A DNA stretch of 31,898 nucleotides from a virus: IMG/VR virus record IMGVR_UViG_3300043137_000175, positions 1 through 31,898 of that record, one strand, 5' to 3'. Positions within the stretch are counted from its first letter, which is position 1, and every line of letters begins with the position of its first letter. The notes under the pieces are model-generated. The model was not told the DNA's origin. It ran no database searches and saw only the letters and a list, made by a program, of their open reading frames with translations. Below, piece after piece: positions 1 through 6,865 of the stretch. Position numbers and translations under genes: made by a program.

Positions 1-72
1 GAAGTATCTGCAGCAGTGGCTGCAATTGACCTTACTCCACTTGTCATCGAAGACATTATGGATTCAAAGTAA
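1..72 (+). CDS. 3' end of an upstream virion-region gene (partial)
   Basis: The window opens inside a reading frame that runs for 23 codons to TAA; the visible tail reads EVSAAVAAIDLTPLVIEDIM-DSK. The next gene starts 20 bases downstream behind its own AAGGAAG ribosome binding site, so this is the end of the preceding gene in the same plus-strand structural operon. Too little is visible to name a function. Confidence 0.6.
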   Translation, partial: EVSAAVAAIDLTPLVIEDIMDSK

Positions 73-92
73 AGAAAAGGAAGTAGTAACTA

Positions 93-395
93 ATGGCTAC
101 AACATCTAAAGCGCTGGCTAGAACAGCCGCAGCAACATCCTCAGCAACACTATATACAGTTCCGTCATCTACTACTACAGTGGTGACTAACATTATTGTT
201 GCAAATACAGCATCATCTACAGCAACTTATACACTTAGTCTCGATGGAGTAGCACTTGCATCTGGTACAACTATTGCTGCTAATGATACAGTGGTAATTG
301 ACCTTAAACAGACTCTTGCTACTACAAAAATTATTGCAGGCTTTGCTTCTGCTACAACAGTTAACTTTCATATTTCAGGGGTGGAGATTTCCTAA
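93..395 (+). CDS. small Thr/Ala-rich phage structural protein
   Basis: This 100-aa protein is rich in Thr, Ala, Ser and Val, with alternating short beta-type stretches (TLYTVPSSTTTVVTNIIVAN, ATYTLSLDGVAL, TVNFHISGVEIS) and no membrane segment or Cys. Proteins of this size and composition, lying just before tail-fibre genes, are usually small beta-sandwich virion or tail-decoration proteins. That role is inferred from composition and place; no catalytic motif is visible. It has a good ribosome binding site (AAGGAAG, about 8 nt before ATG). Its TAA overlaps the ATG of the next gene, so the two are translationally coupled. Confidence 0.7.
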   Translation: MATTSKALARTAAATSSATLYTVPSSTTTVVTNIIVANTASSTATYTLSLDGVALASGTTIAANDTVVIDLKQTLATTKIIAGFASATTVNFHISGVEIS

Positions 396-1261
396 TGGCT
401 ATTAGCAAACTACAACCAGCAGCAAGCACAGCATTTATGACCGCAGGAGGTTATCTTCTTACAGACCTACCTGTATCTGGACTCACATTACAACGCACTT
501 ATACTACTACTACAACTAACATAACTGGATTACCAGATGTTGTTTTTGTTGTAATGCTTTCAGGTGGCGGAGGCGGCGGCTCAGGTGGAAATTCTTATGG
601 AGACAATCTTGGCGGTGGTGGTGGTGCAGGCTTTAATGTTGCTTGTGCAGTTGTACGTCGTTTTACAACCGTAACCATTGGTGCTGGTGGTGCTGGTGGC
701 GCTGCTATTGCAAAAAATACTGATAGTAATAGATATAGCGAAGGTGGTGCTGGTGGTGTTACAAGCGTAAATTCTTATTATTATGGAGTTGGCGGCGGAA
801 GTAACTACGGCAACGGAGGAGGCTACCAATCAACTTACGGCGGTTATAGTTCTTTCTATGGTAACACTTCAAACGGACTTATTAAAAATGGGTCTAGTTC
901 TCAATCAATGCTAGACAATTACTTTAGTGGTGGTTCTGCTGGCAAAGGTGGTCAATACAACGAGGGAACACAGCCTAGTGCTGGAACATTAGGAGGTTTA
1001 TTTGGAACTCAACTTTCATCAACCATTGGTTCATTAGCCAATCCTGGTGTTGGACGCACTGGTGCAGGAAGCGGTGGCGGTGGTTATACAGGAAGTGTAA
1101 GTGGAAACTCTGGCGCAATTGGCAACCCTGGTGGTGCTGGTGGAAATGCTAGTGGTATTGGTGCTGGCGGTGGTGGCGGTGGGCATTCTAACGGAGCAAA
1201 TGGAACCTTACACGGTGCAGGTGGAAATGGTTCCTCTGGCGCTGTACTTGTTTACTGGTAA
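395..1261 (+). CDS. glycine-rich tail adhesin-like protein
   Basis: A 288-aa protein with an ordinary 60-residue N-terminal part followed by about 220 residues of Gly/Ser/Asn-rich sequence with repeated runs such as GGGGGGSGG (near 57-65), GGGGGAGF, TIGAGGAGG, GGAGGVTSV, GAGGGGGGHSNG, ending in SSGAVLVYW. This matches the glycine-rich domain found in many phage tail fibres. Polyglycine-sandwich tips of T-even distal adhesins are a known functional parallel, though relatedness is not shown. It probably acts at the tail tip in receptor recognition. A GGAG lies 8 nt before the ATG, and it overlaps the upstream stop codon. An antisense open frame over its centre is a by-product of the GGN codons. 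Confidence 0.75.
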   Translation: MAISKLQPAASTAFMTAGGYLLTDLPVSGLTLQRTYTTTTTNITGLPDVVFVVMLSGGGGGGSGGNSYGDNLGGGGGAGFNVACAVVRRFTTVTIGAGGAGGAAIAKNTDSNRYSEGGAGGVTSVNSYYYGVGGGSNYGNGGGYQSTYGGYSSFYGNTSNGLIKNGSSSQSMLDNYFSGGSAGKGGQYNEGTQPSAGTLGGLFGTQLSSTIGSLANPGVGRTGAGSGGGGYTGSVSGNSGAIGNPGGAGGNASGIGAGGGGGGHSNGANGTLHGAGGNGSSGAVLVYW

Positions 1262-1274
1262 ATAGGAGATATAA

Positions 1275-1448
1275 ATGAAAAAGTTTGCACATCTTAACGA
1301 TGATAATGTTGTTATTAATATTTTTGTTGCTGAATCATTAGAGATAGCACAACAAGTAATACCTCACAGTGTTGAATACACTGATAAAAATCCAGCAAGA
1401 ATTGGTTGGATTTATGACGGAACTACTTACGTAGCACCAACCGAGTAA
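1275..1448 (+). CDS. small tail-fibre-associated protein (57 aa)
   Basis: A 57-aa frame starts MKKFAHLNDDNVVINIFVAE and ends with PARIGWIYDGTTYVAPTE, preceded by AGGAG six bases before ATG. Short phage proteins with an N-terminal 'x-x-A-x-l-x-d-x-x-V-v-n-I-i-v' strand and a C-terminal 'vGW.YDG..f..P' motif are common beside tail-fibre genes, and the same ending occurs in some tail-fibre-assembly-type proteins. The function is not established. Codon use and spacing match the neighbours. Confidence 0.75.
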   Translation: MKKFAHLNDDNVVINIFVAESLEIAQQVIPHSVEYTDKNPARIGWIYDGTTYVAPTE

Positions 1449-1459
1449 CAACTTATCCC

Positions 1460-1491
1460 TGAGCATGGATTCAAACTGCTCAACTAAATTT
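1460..1491 (+). terminator. weak hairpin between tail genes
   Basis: TGAGCA (1460-1465) and TGCTCA (1477-1482) can form a 6-bp stem with an 11-nt loop, followed by ACTAAATTTTC. It lies in the only real gap (60 bp) in this gene cluster and may attenuate transcription. The U-run is short and the stem weak, so this is a tentative call. Confidence 0.3.
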
Positions 1492-1508
1492 TCTATCTAA
1501 GGAGTAAC

Positions 1509-3491
1509 GTGGCATCACCAGATATTACGGACAATATACCGTTAAACATAGGTAATCCTGGAACCACAGGCTTTTGGACTAATAACGCAGAAGACTACGA
1601 TATCGCTGTCGGTGGACTTCCGTTCATGCTTGCTCCTACAGACCAAGTTCCCTACCAGCGTGAGACTGCTCCGTATCGCAAAGACCAGTTTGACTCTGCG
1701 TCTGAGCCAGGAGAACAGTCACTCACAGGTTGGTGGATTCGTTCACAGTCATCTTTCCACATTGGAAAGGGCATCAAGTTCTACGACCCATCTGCAGGAG
1801 AAGCAAGCAAGTATCGCTTCAATGACTCACAGGGTGTCAATGTCTGGACTAAGGGTGAAGTAAGCCTGCTTAAGAATGTTTCAGATGTCCACATTACGAC
1901 TGGTGCAGTAACTGGTACAGACCATCAGCATCCTAATCAGCATCTACGTTCTATTCAATGGAGCGGAACTCAGGGAGTTTTACTGCATGATGAGTACGAT
2001 GTAGATAAGATTGCAGCAGATGGCACAGTCACTCACTTTATTGATTACAATACTGGCAGTGCAGAACCTGTTTACGCTATGTGCGACGACGGCGTTTACG
2101 CTTATTGGGTAACAAATGCAGTGGCTGGTGGAGCCAATAAACTCCACATGTACAAGAAGTTGCTTACTGATAACACAACAACTATCCCGTCAGCAATGTT
2201 TACTGCTACTGGTACTGTTATTACACATGCTGCTATGGAGTTCGTGAAAGACCGTATTGTTCTTTGTATCAATAACGCAGTCTACGAATTATCTCCTACT
2301 GCTACAGCACTTCCTACAGCAACTTATACTAATCCTAATACTAATTACCATTACACAAGCGTAGCCGCATCTGGTCCTGCTATCTACACAGCGGGTCACT
2401 CAGGTATCTACTCAACCATTCAGAAGTACACACTATCAACAGCAGGCGCTATGCCAACACTTACACAGGCTGTGGTTGCTGCAGAACTTCCACCTGGTGA
2501 GATTATTGAAAAACTTTACTACTACCTAGGCTACATGGCTATTGGTACAAGTAAAGGTGTCCGTATTGCTGCTGTTAACGACCAAGATAATGGCTCTATT
2601 GGCTACGGACCTCTCATTGTAGAGACAACTCAGCCAGTCTATGACTTTGCTGCTCGTGACCGTTTCCTTTGGGCTACAACAACCATTGGAACCTATGATG
2701 CTGGACTTATCCGCATTGACTTAGGTCAGAACATTGAGAATGAACCACTGCGCTTTGCCTATGCTAATGACTTGCAAACAGCGCAGACTACTAACCATTA
2801 CACAACATCTGTAGCCTTTATTGGCACAACATCACGCCTTGCTTTCTGTACTGAACATGAAACCACTGACGGTGCTGTATACCTTGAGTCAGCCACAGAG
2901 TTAGTTCCTACTGGTTATGTAACTACTGGTGCTATCCGCTATGGAACTCTTGAGCCTAAGAACTTCAAGTTCATTCGTGGTCGTGGTGACTTCACCTATG
3001 GTGCTATGGACTTACGTGCCATTGACGCTGCCAATAACCTTTATACAATCATCACATACAACTCTGCTGTAGGAACCCCAGAGGCTGCTACAACCAACCC
3101 AGAAGGTCCACAAGAGTACCTGTCATACAAGTTTACGCTCTCACGTAGCGCAAGCGATACCAGTCGCGGTCCCGTCTTCAAGGGATATCAAACAAAGGCT
3201 CTACCTGCAACTGAACGCCAAAGACTGATTCAATTTCCAGTTTGGTGCTTCGACGTAGAAACCGACAGATACAATGTAAAGACTGGGTATGAAGGCCGTG
3301 CGTGGGAGCGTATTCAAACTCTAGAACAAATAGAACGTCTTGGTGACATCGTTAACGTACAGGACTTCACCACTGGTGAACGTGTACAGGCAGTCATTGA
3401 AAAAATCAACTTCTCAAGAAAGACCCCACCATCTGGTAACTTCTCAGGTTTCGGTGGTCTTCTTGCTATCACAGTCAGGACTGTCTTATAG
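1509..3491 (+). CDS. large phage tail/virion protein (660 aa), beta-propeller-like
   Basis: A 660-aa protein starting at GTG (SPDITDNIPLNIG...) with AAGGAG five nt upstream. The central part (about 110-480) is a series of short repeated beta units containing patterns such as AMCDDGVYAYWVTN, RIVLCINNAVYEL, AIYTAGHSGIYSTI and GYMAIGTSKGVRIA. Spaced turns of this kind resemble propeller blades. The C-terminal 150 residues (PVWCFDVETDRYNVKTGYEGRAWERI and on) resemble the end domains of minor tail proteins. It lies between the tail-fibre-like genes and the lysis cassette, so a baseplate or tail-spike role is inferred. No enzyme motif is seen. The stop codon overlaps the next start by one base. Confidence 0.7.
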   Translation: MASPDITDNIPLNIGNPGTTGFWTNNAEDYDIAVGGLPFMLAPTDQVPYQRETAPYRKDQFDSASEPGEQSLTGWWIRSQSSFHIGKGIKFYDPSAGEASKYRFNDSQGVNVWTKGEVSLLKNVSDVHITTGAVTGTDHQHPNQHLRSIQWSGTQGVLLHDEYDVDKIAADGTVTHFIDYNTGSAEPVYAMCDDGVYAYWVTNAVAGGANKLHMYKKLLTDNTTTIPSAMFTATGTVITHAAMEFVKDRIVLCINNAVYELSPTATALPTATYTNPNTNYHYTSVAASGPAIYTAGHSGIYSTIQKYTLSTAGAMPTLTQAVVAAELPPGEIIEKLYYYLGYMAIGTSKGVRIAAVNDQDNGSIGYGPLIVETTQPVYDFAARDRFLWATTTIGTYDAGLIRIDLGQNIENEPLRFAYANDLQTAQTTNHYTTSVAFIGTTSRLAFCTEHETTDGAVYLESATELVPTGYVTTGAIRYGTLEPKNFKFIRGRGDFTYGAMDLRAIDAANNLYTIITYNSAVGTPEAATTNPEGPQEYLSYKFTLSRSASDTSRGPVFKGYQTKALPATERQRLIQFPVWCFDVETDRYNVKTGYEGRAWERIQTLEQIERLGDIVNVQDFTTGERVQAVIEKINFSRKTPPSGNFSGFGGLLAITVRTVL

Positions 3492-3694
3492 TGAGTGCTA
3501 CAGATTGGGCTGCACTTATTGTAGCCGTTATGACAATACTCGGTGGGTTCTCCGCTGCAGTACGCTGGTTAGTAAAGCATTATCTGGCTGAATTAAAGCC
3601 AAACGGGGGCGGTTCCGTGAAAGACCAAGTTAATCGATTGGAATCCCGAGTTGACCAAATCTATCTCCTTCTTTGCGAGAAAGAAAGCAAGTAA
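3491..3694 (+). CDS. small membrane protein with C-terminal coiled coil (holin-region)
   Basis: A 67-aa protein with a GTG start overlapping the upstream TAG. It has one hydrophobic segment (about residues 5-25, WAALIVAVMTILGGFSAAVRW), a basic patch, then a heptad-like tail (VKDQVNRLESRVDQIYLLL). One membrane span plus a short coiled coil is common among small lysis-cassette proteins of actinophages. It may be a holin accessory or antiholin, which is inference. Its last 44 nt overlap the next gene in another frame. Confidence 0.65.
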   Translation: MSATDWAALIVAVMTILGGFSAAVRWLVKHYLAELKPNGGGSVKDQVNRLESRVDQIYLLLCEKESK

Positions 3695-5150
3695 ACTAGC
3701 AGTCCTTATCATCATTTTTGGGACCTCATTTTTTATGAGTCCTTCTGCCAATGCAGAGTCAACAGGTCCAGCAACTATTACCTGTGCTAAAAATGATGGA
3801 ACTCAAAGAGCCTTCAATGTACAGTGGGATAACAGCAACTCTTACTTTAATGGTAAAGGTGATATTGCTCGTTTATTCTGTGAGGGTGGTCATGCACCTG
3901 ACGGGCATTCAACATTCGTATCCACATCAGTCCCTGATGGACCGCTTAGGTTCTATAACGGAGTGAGTCCAACTCCCGCTCCTGAGCCGTCACCCTCTCC
4001 TGAACCTTCAGTATCTCCATCTCCTGAGCCACAACCGTCTCCTGCGCCCTCTGATACTGCGTCAGCCAGTGTTGAGACGTCAACATCCACGAATGAGACC
4101 CAGACTTCAGTTGCTCAACCTGCCGAGACTCAGACTTCGACATCTGAATCCAGCACACAAACCATCCTACCAGAAACCCCAACAGTATTAGCAACTCCAT
4201 CTGACACCTCCACGGTTTTAGATACTTCTACAGTAATAGTGGCACCAAGTGTACCAGAAGAGCCTGTAAACGTCCCTGTGACCCCTCCAGCGCCTCCTGC
4301 GGTAGAGCCTGAGCCTACTCCTGCTCCAGTACCCGTGCAAGAATCGCAACCCGAGCCAGCACCGCAACCAACTCCTGCGCCTCAGCCCGCTCCAGCACCA
4401 AGTCCTCAACCATCACCTGTGGTAGTTGCAGACCCTCCTCCAGCCCCTGAACCAGTTCCCGCTCCAAGTCCCGAGCCAGTCGCTGAGCCAGAGCCAATTG
4501 CTGAGCCAGCGCCCGAACCCGTACAGGAACCAGCACCTGAGCCTGCACCCGAGCCTCCTGTACCTGTCGAGGAACCTCCTGCCCCAGTGGAAGAGCCTCC
4601 TGCACCAGCGGAGGAACCAATCGTAGATGTCGCTCCATTACCGCCACTTCCTGAAGAAGAACCACCAGCGGAACTTCCAGTAGAACTTGCTCCACCTATG
4701 CCTGAACCAATCCAAGATGCGCCTCCTGTTGCTGATAAGAATGCTACGGATGAAGAAAAACAGATTGTAGCACAGGCAATCATTGAACAGGCTGGTGATA
4801 AGCCAGTAACTGCAGATGCAATCCAAGCAGCAGGTTTGACCTATTCAGATTTACCACCCGCAACACCCGTTGAAGTTCGTGAAGATGAGAACGGCAACGA
4901 AGTAGTTATCACAGCAGAAGTTGCTGCAGCCCTAGTAGTCCTAGAGAACCCTGCAGAACTTCTCAATGCAATCTTTACAGACCCAGCCCAAGCACTGTTA
5001 GCAATAACAAGCATTGGTGCTGACATGAGCCCCGAAGAACGCGCAGAGTCAGAGAAGACAGTTGTCGCTGCCGTCATCGTGGGACAAATCGCGGCACAAG
5101 CCGCAGTCACTGCTGCAAGTGCAGCCGCCACGTATCGGAGGAATCCATGA
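3651..5150 (+). CDS. secreted, membrane-anchored Pro/Glu-rich protein
   Basis: A 499-aa protein read from TTG, the only start that keeps the full signal peptide: basic N-region (RKKASK), hydrophobic core (LAVLIIIFGTSFF) and a PSANA-ES cleavage site near residue 35. Residues 36-105 form a compact domain with two Cys (45 and 77) suited to one disulfide. Residues 106-355 are low-complexity Pro/Glu/Ala/Ser repeats (PAPEPSPSPEP, PVEEPPAPVEEPPAPAEEP). Residues 356-470 are helical and acidic. The C-terminus has a hydrophobic Ala/Val helix followed by YRRNP, like a stop-transfer anchor. The predicted product crosses the wall space with an extended linker. It lies among lysis genes; a role in the host envelope or lysis is inferred and no known family is recognised. 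The initiation codon is weakly supported, with no strong Shine-Dalgarno. Confidence 0.75.
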   Translation: MTKSISFFARKKASKLAVLIIIFGTSFFMSPSANAESTGPATITCAKNDGTQRAFNVQWDNSNSYFNGKGDIARLFCEGGHAPDGHSTFVSTSVPDGPLRFYNGVSPTPAPEPSPSPEPSVSPSPEPQPSPAPSDTASASVETSTSTNETQTSVAQPAETQTSTSESSTQTILPETPTVLATPSDTSTVLDTSTVIVAPSVPEEPVNVPVTPPAPPAVEPEPTPAPVPVQESQPEPAPQPTPAPQPAPAPSPQPSPVVVADPPPAPEPVPAPSPEPVAEPEPIAEPAPEPVQEPAPEPAPEPPVPVEEPPAPVEEPPAPAEEPIVDVAPLPPLPEEEPPAELPVELAPPMPEPIQDAPPVADKNATDEEKQIVAQAIIEQAGDKPVTADAIQAAGLTYSDLPPATPVEVREDENGNEVVITAEVAAALVVLENPAELLNAIFTDPAQALLAITSIGADMSPEERAESEKTVVAAVIVGQIAAQAAVTAASAAATYRRNP

Positions 5151-5317
5151 AGAACTTCTTTTCAGACATAGCAAATCAACTCTGGACTCTCCTAGGCATG
5201 TTTATTGCCTGGGTAGTCCTTGATGGTTCTGCCAAGACAGTTGTTGGGTATGCAATCGCAGGCTCAACAGTTATCTGGGCAGTCACATTCAAACTACGAA
5301 ACCCGAAGGACGAATAA
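5147..5317 (+). CDS. 56-aa two-span membrane protein (holin-like)
   Basis: This 56-aa frame (MKNFFSDIANQLWTLLGMF...) has two hydrophobic stretches (about 12-25 and 30-46) and ends with charged KLRNPKDE. GGAGG stands five nt before ATG, the ATG overlaps the upstream TGA, and its TAA overlaps the ATG of the next gene. Size, topology and position immediately upstream of a holin/endolysin pair suit a holin or antiholin partner; that role is inferred. Confidence 0.75.
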   Translation: MKNFFSDIANQLWTLLGMFIAWVVLDGSAKTVVGYAIAGSTVIWAVTFKLRNPKDE

Positions 5318-5559
5318 TGGATACATTGAAGAACGTACTCATGAGAATCTTTGCTGTAATCGCAGCAGAATCTCTTGGAGTTATTGGGGCAGGTTCCCTA
5401 GTAGGAATTGAAGTATGGCAGGCAGCAACTCTCGCTGGTGCACTAGGTGCAGCACGAGTACTTGAAGCCCTAGCCCGCTTCTATCTAGCAGATGGAAATC
5501 TGACAGCAGAAGAAATCAACGCAGCCTTTGCGAAGGTTGACAAGAAAGCGAGTGAGTAA
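5317..5559 (+). CDS. holin, r1t-like
   Basis: An 80-aa protein starting MDTLKNVLMRIFAVIAAESL with two hydrophobic helices (about 8-30 and 35-55, VWQAATLAGALGAARVL) and a charged C-terminus. The pattern 'L..vl.R...t.....lg.......gi..wqaA..aG..A.l..l' resembles the phage r1t holin family, which is common in actinophages. Holins accumulate in the membrane and release or activate the endolysin. It sits directly before the CHAP endolysin with a one-base overlap. AAGGA precedes the ATG by about 7 nt. Confidence 0.75.
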   Translation: MDTLKNVLMRIFAVIAAESLGVIGAGSLVGIEVWQAATLAGALGAARVLEALARFYLADGNLTAEEINAAFAKVDKKASE

Positions 5560-6068
5560 TGGGACAGCGTAATCAATTCATCATGGCAGCCCGAGCAGAA
5601 ATCGGCGTCATCGAAGGTCCAAAGGATAATGAAACTAAGTATGGTGCTTTCACTAAGGCTAACTTCCTGCCTTGGTGTGGCTCTTTCGTGAATTGGTGTG
5701 CAAATGAAGTCGGTCTCAAGATTCCATCAGTTGTTAGCACGCTTGCTGGTGCTCAGGCTTTCATCAAGAAAGACCAATGGGAAGCAGCAGAAGAAGCGAC
5801 TCCGCTTCCTGGCGATATCGTATTTTTCGATTTTCCTGGGGATGGGATTGACCGTATCTCACATGTTGGAATCGTGGTTCGAGACAACGGAGACGGAACT
5901 GTAACCTGCATCGAAGGCAACACAGCCCCAGATAAGAAGGGCGACCAGCGTAATGGCGGTCAAGTATGCCAGAAGAAGCGTGCCTACAAGAAGAAGAACG
6001 GCGCGGCTCTCAAGAAGTCTCTACCAGTCTATGTGGTAGGATTTGGCAAGCCTGTATTTAAGTCTTAA
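5559..6068 (+). CDS. endolysin, CHAP-type amidase/endopeptidase
   Basis: A 169-aa protein that is essentially one CHAP (NlpC/P60-like Cys/His) domain: FLPWCGSFVNWC carries the predicted nucleophile Cys40, PGDIVFFDFPGDG (84-96) is the conserved central strand, ISHVGIV carries His102, and CIEGNT supplies Glu119/Asn121. CHAP enzymes cut peptide or amide bonds in peptidoglycan. No signal peptide and no separate wall-binding domain is seen; the basic tail (KKKNGAALKKS) could aid wall binding. The upstream holin fits release by a holin-endolysin mechanism. Family assignment is firm; bond specificity is unknown. Confidence 0.88.
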   Translation: MGQRNQFIMAARAEIGVIEGPKDNETKYGAFTKANFLPWCGSFVNWCANEVGLKIPSVVSTLAGAQAFIKKDQWEAAEEATPLPGDIVFFDFPGDGIDRISHVGIVVRDNGDGTVTCIEGNTAPDKKGDQRNGGQVCQKKRAYKKKNGAALKKSLPVYVVGFGKPVFKS

Positions 6069-6102
6069 GTAAAGGCTAAGATACATTAAGTAAAGGAGAA
6101 CC

Positions 6103-6291
6103 ATGGATATCAATACCCTTAAGCAAGTAGGACTCACCTATGCTCGTGCAGCAGGTGCTGCAGTAGTGGCTCTATACATGGCAGGAGAGACAGACCCAAA
6201 GGTGCTGGTTTACGCCTTCATCGCTGGTTTTGTTGGACCTGCCGCTAAGTACCTTGACAAGTCAGCAAAGGAATTTGGCTTAAAGAAGTAG
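6103..6291 (+). CDS. 62-aa holin-like membrane protein
   Basis: The protein MDINTLKQVGLTYARAAGAA... has a hydrophobic segment at about 14-27 and a second at 33-47 (VLVYAFIAGFVGPAAKYL), ending in KSAKEFGLKK. Small phage proteins with an 'a..ly.aG..d.k.l..a..ag..gPa.r.l' pattern lie near endolysins and are usually annotated as holin or membrane protein. AAGGAG sits four nt before the ATG. It is the last gene of the plus-strand operon and is followed by a strong terminator. Confidence 0.7.
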   Translation: MDINTLKQVGLTYARAAGAAVVALYMAGETDPKVLVYAFIAGFVGPAAKYLDKSAKEFGLKK

Positions 6292-6305
6292 GCTCTGCCT
6301 ACCAG

Positions 6306-6348
6306 AAACCCCCTGTTTTAGTAGAAATACTAAGATGGGGGGTTTTTT
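6306..6348 (+). terminator. rho-independent terminator of the tail/lysis operon
   Basis: AAACCCCC (6306-6313) pairs with GGGGGTTT (6338-6345). Inside it, TTAGTA (6318-6323) pairs with TACTAA (6328-6333) around a GAAA tetraloop. A six-T run (6343-6348) follows. It ends 5 nt before the stop codon of the convergent minus-strand gene, so it separates the two units. Confidence 0.88.
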
Positions 6349-6352
6349 CTGT

Positions 6353-6529
6353 TTATCCGCCTGTTGAATAGAATCCTGTGGAGTTAAACTTGACAGGCGG
6401 TGCATTAAAGACACGGCGCATCTTATCTCCACAGGTCTCACAGAAGTACTCACCCTCTGGCTCAGTCATCCCTCTTGTTACCAGGACCAGTTCACCATCG
6501 CCAGGACATTCGTATTCGTATGTAGCCAT
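6353..6529 (-). CDS. FmdB-like zinc-ribbon protein
   Basis: A 58-aa minus-strand product beginning MATYEYECPGDGELV and ending RRVFNAPPVKFNSTGFYS-TGG. The N-terminal 'TYEYxC' and the 'mrRvf..PpvkF.gtGFYsT' ending are hallmarks of the FmdB/CxxC_CXXC_SSSS regulatory zinc ribbons, common in actinophages. The second knuckle CETC is intact (Cys30, Cys33), but the first has only Cys8 (YECPGDG), so zinc binding may be altered. ATG at 6529 was chosen over the adjacent ATG at 6532 because TTGGAG then stands 5 nt away. The upstream 42-aa gene ends in TTATGA across the start. Role unknown; probably nucleic-acid or protein binding. Confidence 0.8.
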   Translation of the reverse strand: MATYEYECPGDGELVLVTRGMTEPEGEYFCETCGDKMRRVFNAPPVKFNSTGFYSTGG

Positions 6530-6531
6530 CA

Positions 6532-6657
6532 TAACTCCAATGCTATGTACCAGAACCCTAGTTCTAGTCCAATGCTATATTTGCTGATATTAAATCCTAG
6601 GGCAAATCCAGAGAATCGCCCATAACTAATCCAAGTGTTTCGTATTCGTTTCTGCAT
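6532..6657 (-). CDS. 42-aa small phage protein
   Basis: A minus-strand frame (MQKRIRNTWISYGRFSGFAL..., ending YSIGLELGFWYIALEL) of 42 aa whose TGA overlaps the start region of the FmdB-like gene. The ending 'i.rY.i.leLGFWYv.lE' recurs in small phage proteins of unknown role. There is no Shine-Dalgarno. Instead TACACT lies exactly six bases before the ATG, the same arrangement as on the plus strand at 6854-6866, which suggests a leaderless mRNA. No function can be assigned. Confidence 0.7.
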
Positions 6658-6663
6658 GTGCTT

Positions 6664-6669
6664 AGTGTA
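6664..6669 (-). promoter_or_regulatory. putative leaderless -10 box (TACACT-N6-ATG)
   Basis: On the minus strand TACACT is followed by AAGCAC and then the ATG at 6657. Actinobacterial leaderless promoters place TANNNT about 6-8 nt before the start codon. An overlapping TATGAT (6669-6674) is an alternative -10. No clear -35 is seen. This gives a promoter for the two-gene minus unit. Confidence 0.5.
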
Positions 6670-6674
6670 TCATA

Positions 6675-6765
6675 TTCGGGCGGGCAACCGTGGGGCGGAA
6701 ACTTCAAATGAAGGATGACGGCAACGTCTGAATCCAACTCCCTGAACCACCATTAATTTTTATGG
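6675..6765 (+). other. hairpin-rich segment, possible structured RNA
   Basis: Within about 90 bp lie CGG-GCAA-CCG, CTTC-AAAT-GAAG and GACG-GCAA-CGTC hairpins; two have GNRA loops if read on the plus strand. A CCAT...ATGG stem with an AT-rich loop follows. The sequence is not a tRNA (no acceptor or anticodon arms) and matches no riboswitch consensus I know. It lies upstream of the candidate promoter for the plus early operon. It could be a small RNA, a leader from an unseen promoter, or origin structure. Confidence 0.35.
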
Positions 6766-6778
6766 GGGGTAGGGGGGC

Positions 6779-6816
6779 GTTTCTTAAAATCAGGACTCAG
6801 GCAGGATTTAAGAAAC
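6779..6816. repeat. long imperfect inverted repeat in the divergent control region
   Basis: GTTTCTTAAAATC (6779-6791) is the inverse of GATTTAAGAAAC (6805-6816) with one extra A, separated by 13 nt. A G-rich stretch (GGGGGGTAGGGGGG, 6764-6777) adjoins it. It lies between two divergent operons, so an operator or replication-origin function is possible. Confidence 0.5.
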
Positions 6817-6853
6817 CCGTGTCGTATAACCAGCGGGGTCAAAGTAGGTGTGT

Positions 6854-6859
6854 TACACT
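6854..6859 (+). promoter_or_regulatory. putative leaderless -10 box of the early operon
   Basis: TACACT is followed by GCTTTC and the ATG at 6866, with no ribosome binding site in front of that ATG. The same TACACT-N6-ATG layout stands in front of the divergent gene. The -35 region is not consensus. This start gives a protein that begins like other family members, so the GTG at 6848 is less likely. Confidence 0.55.
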
Positions 6860-6865
6860 GCTTTC

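Noticed and set aside
4315-4783. Two antisense frames of about 125 aa across the Pro/Glu-rich gene
   Set aside because: They arise from CCN/GAG-rich codons of the repeat region, have low-complexity products and lack ribosome binding sites.
6378-6587. Plus-strand frame of 69 aa
   Set aside because: It is antisense to the well-supported FmdB-like gene and its upstream partner, and its product has no recognisable features.
6675-6765. tRNA or known riboswitch
   Set aside because: A CCACCA-like string and GNRA hairpins caught the eye, but there is no acceptor/anticodon arrangement and no match to the cobalamin, c-di-GMP, c-di-AMP or ZTP patterns I know.
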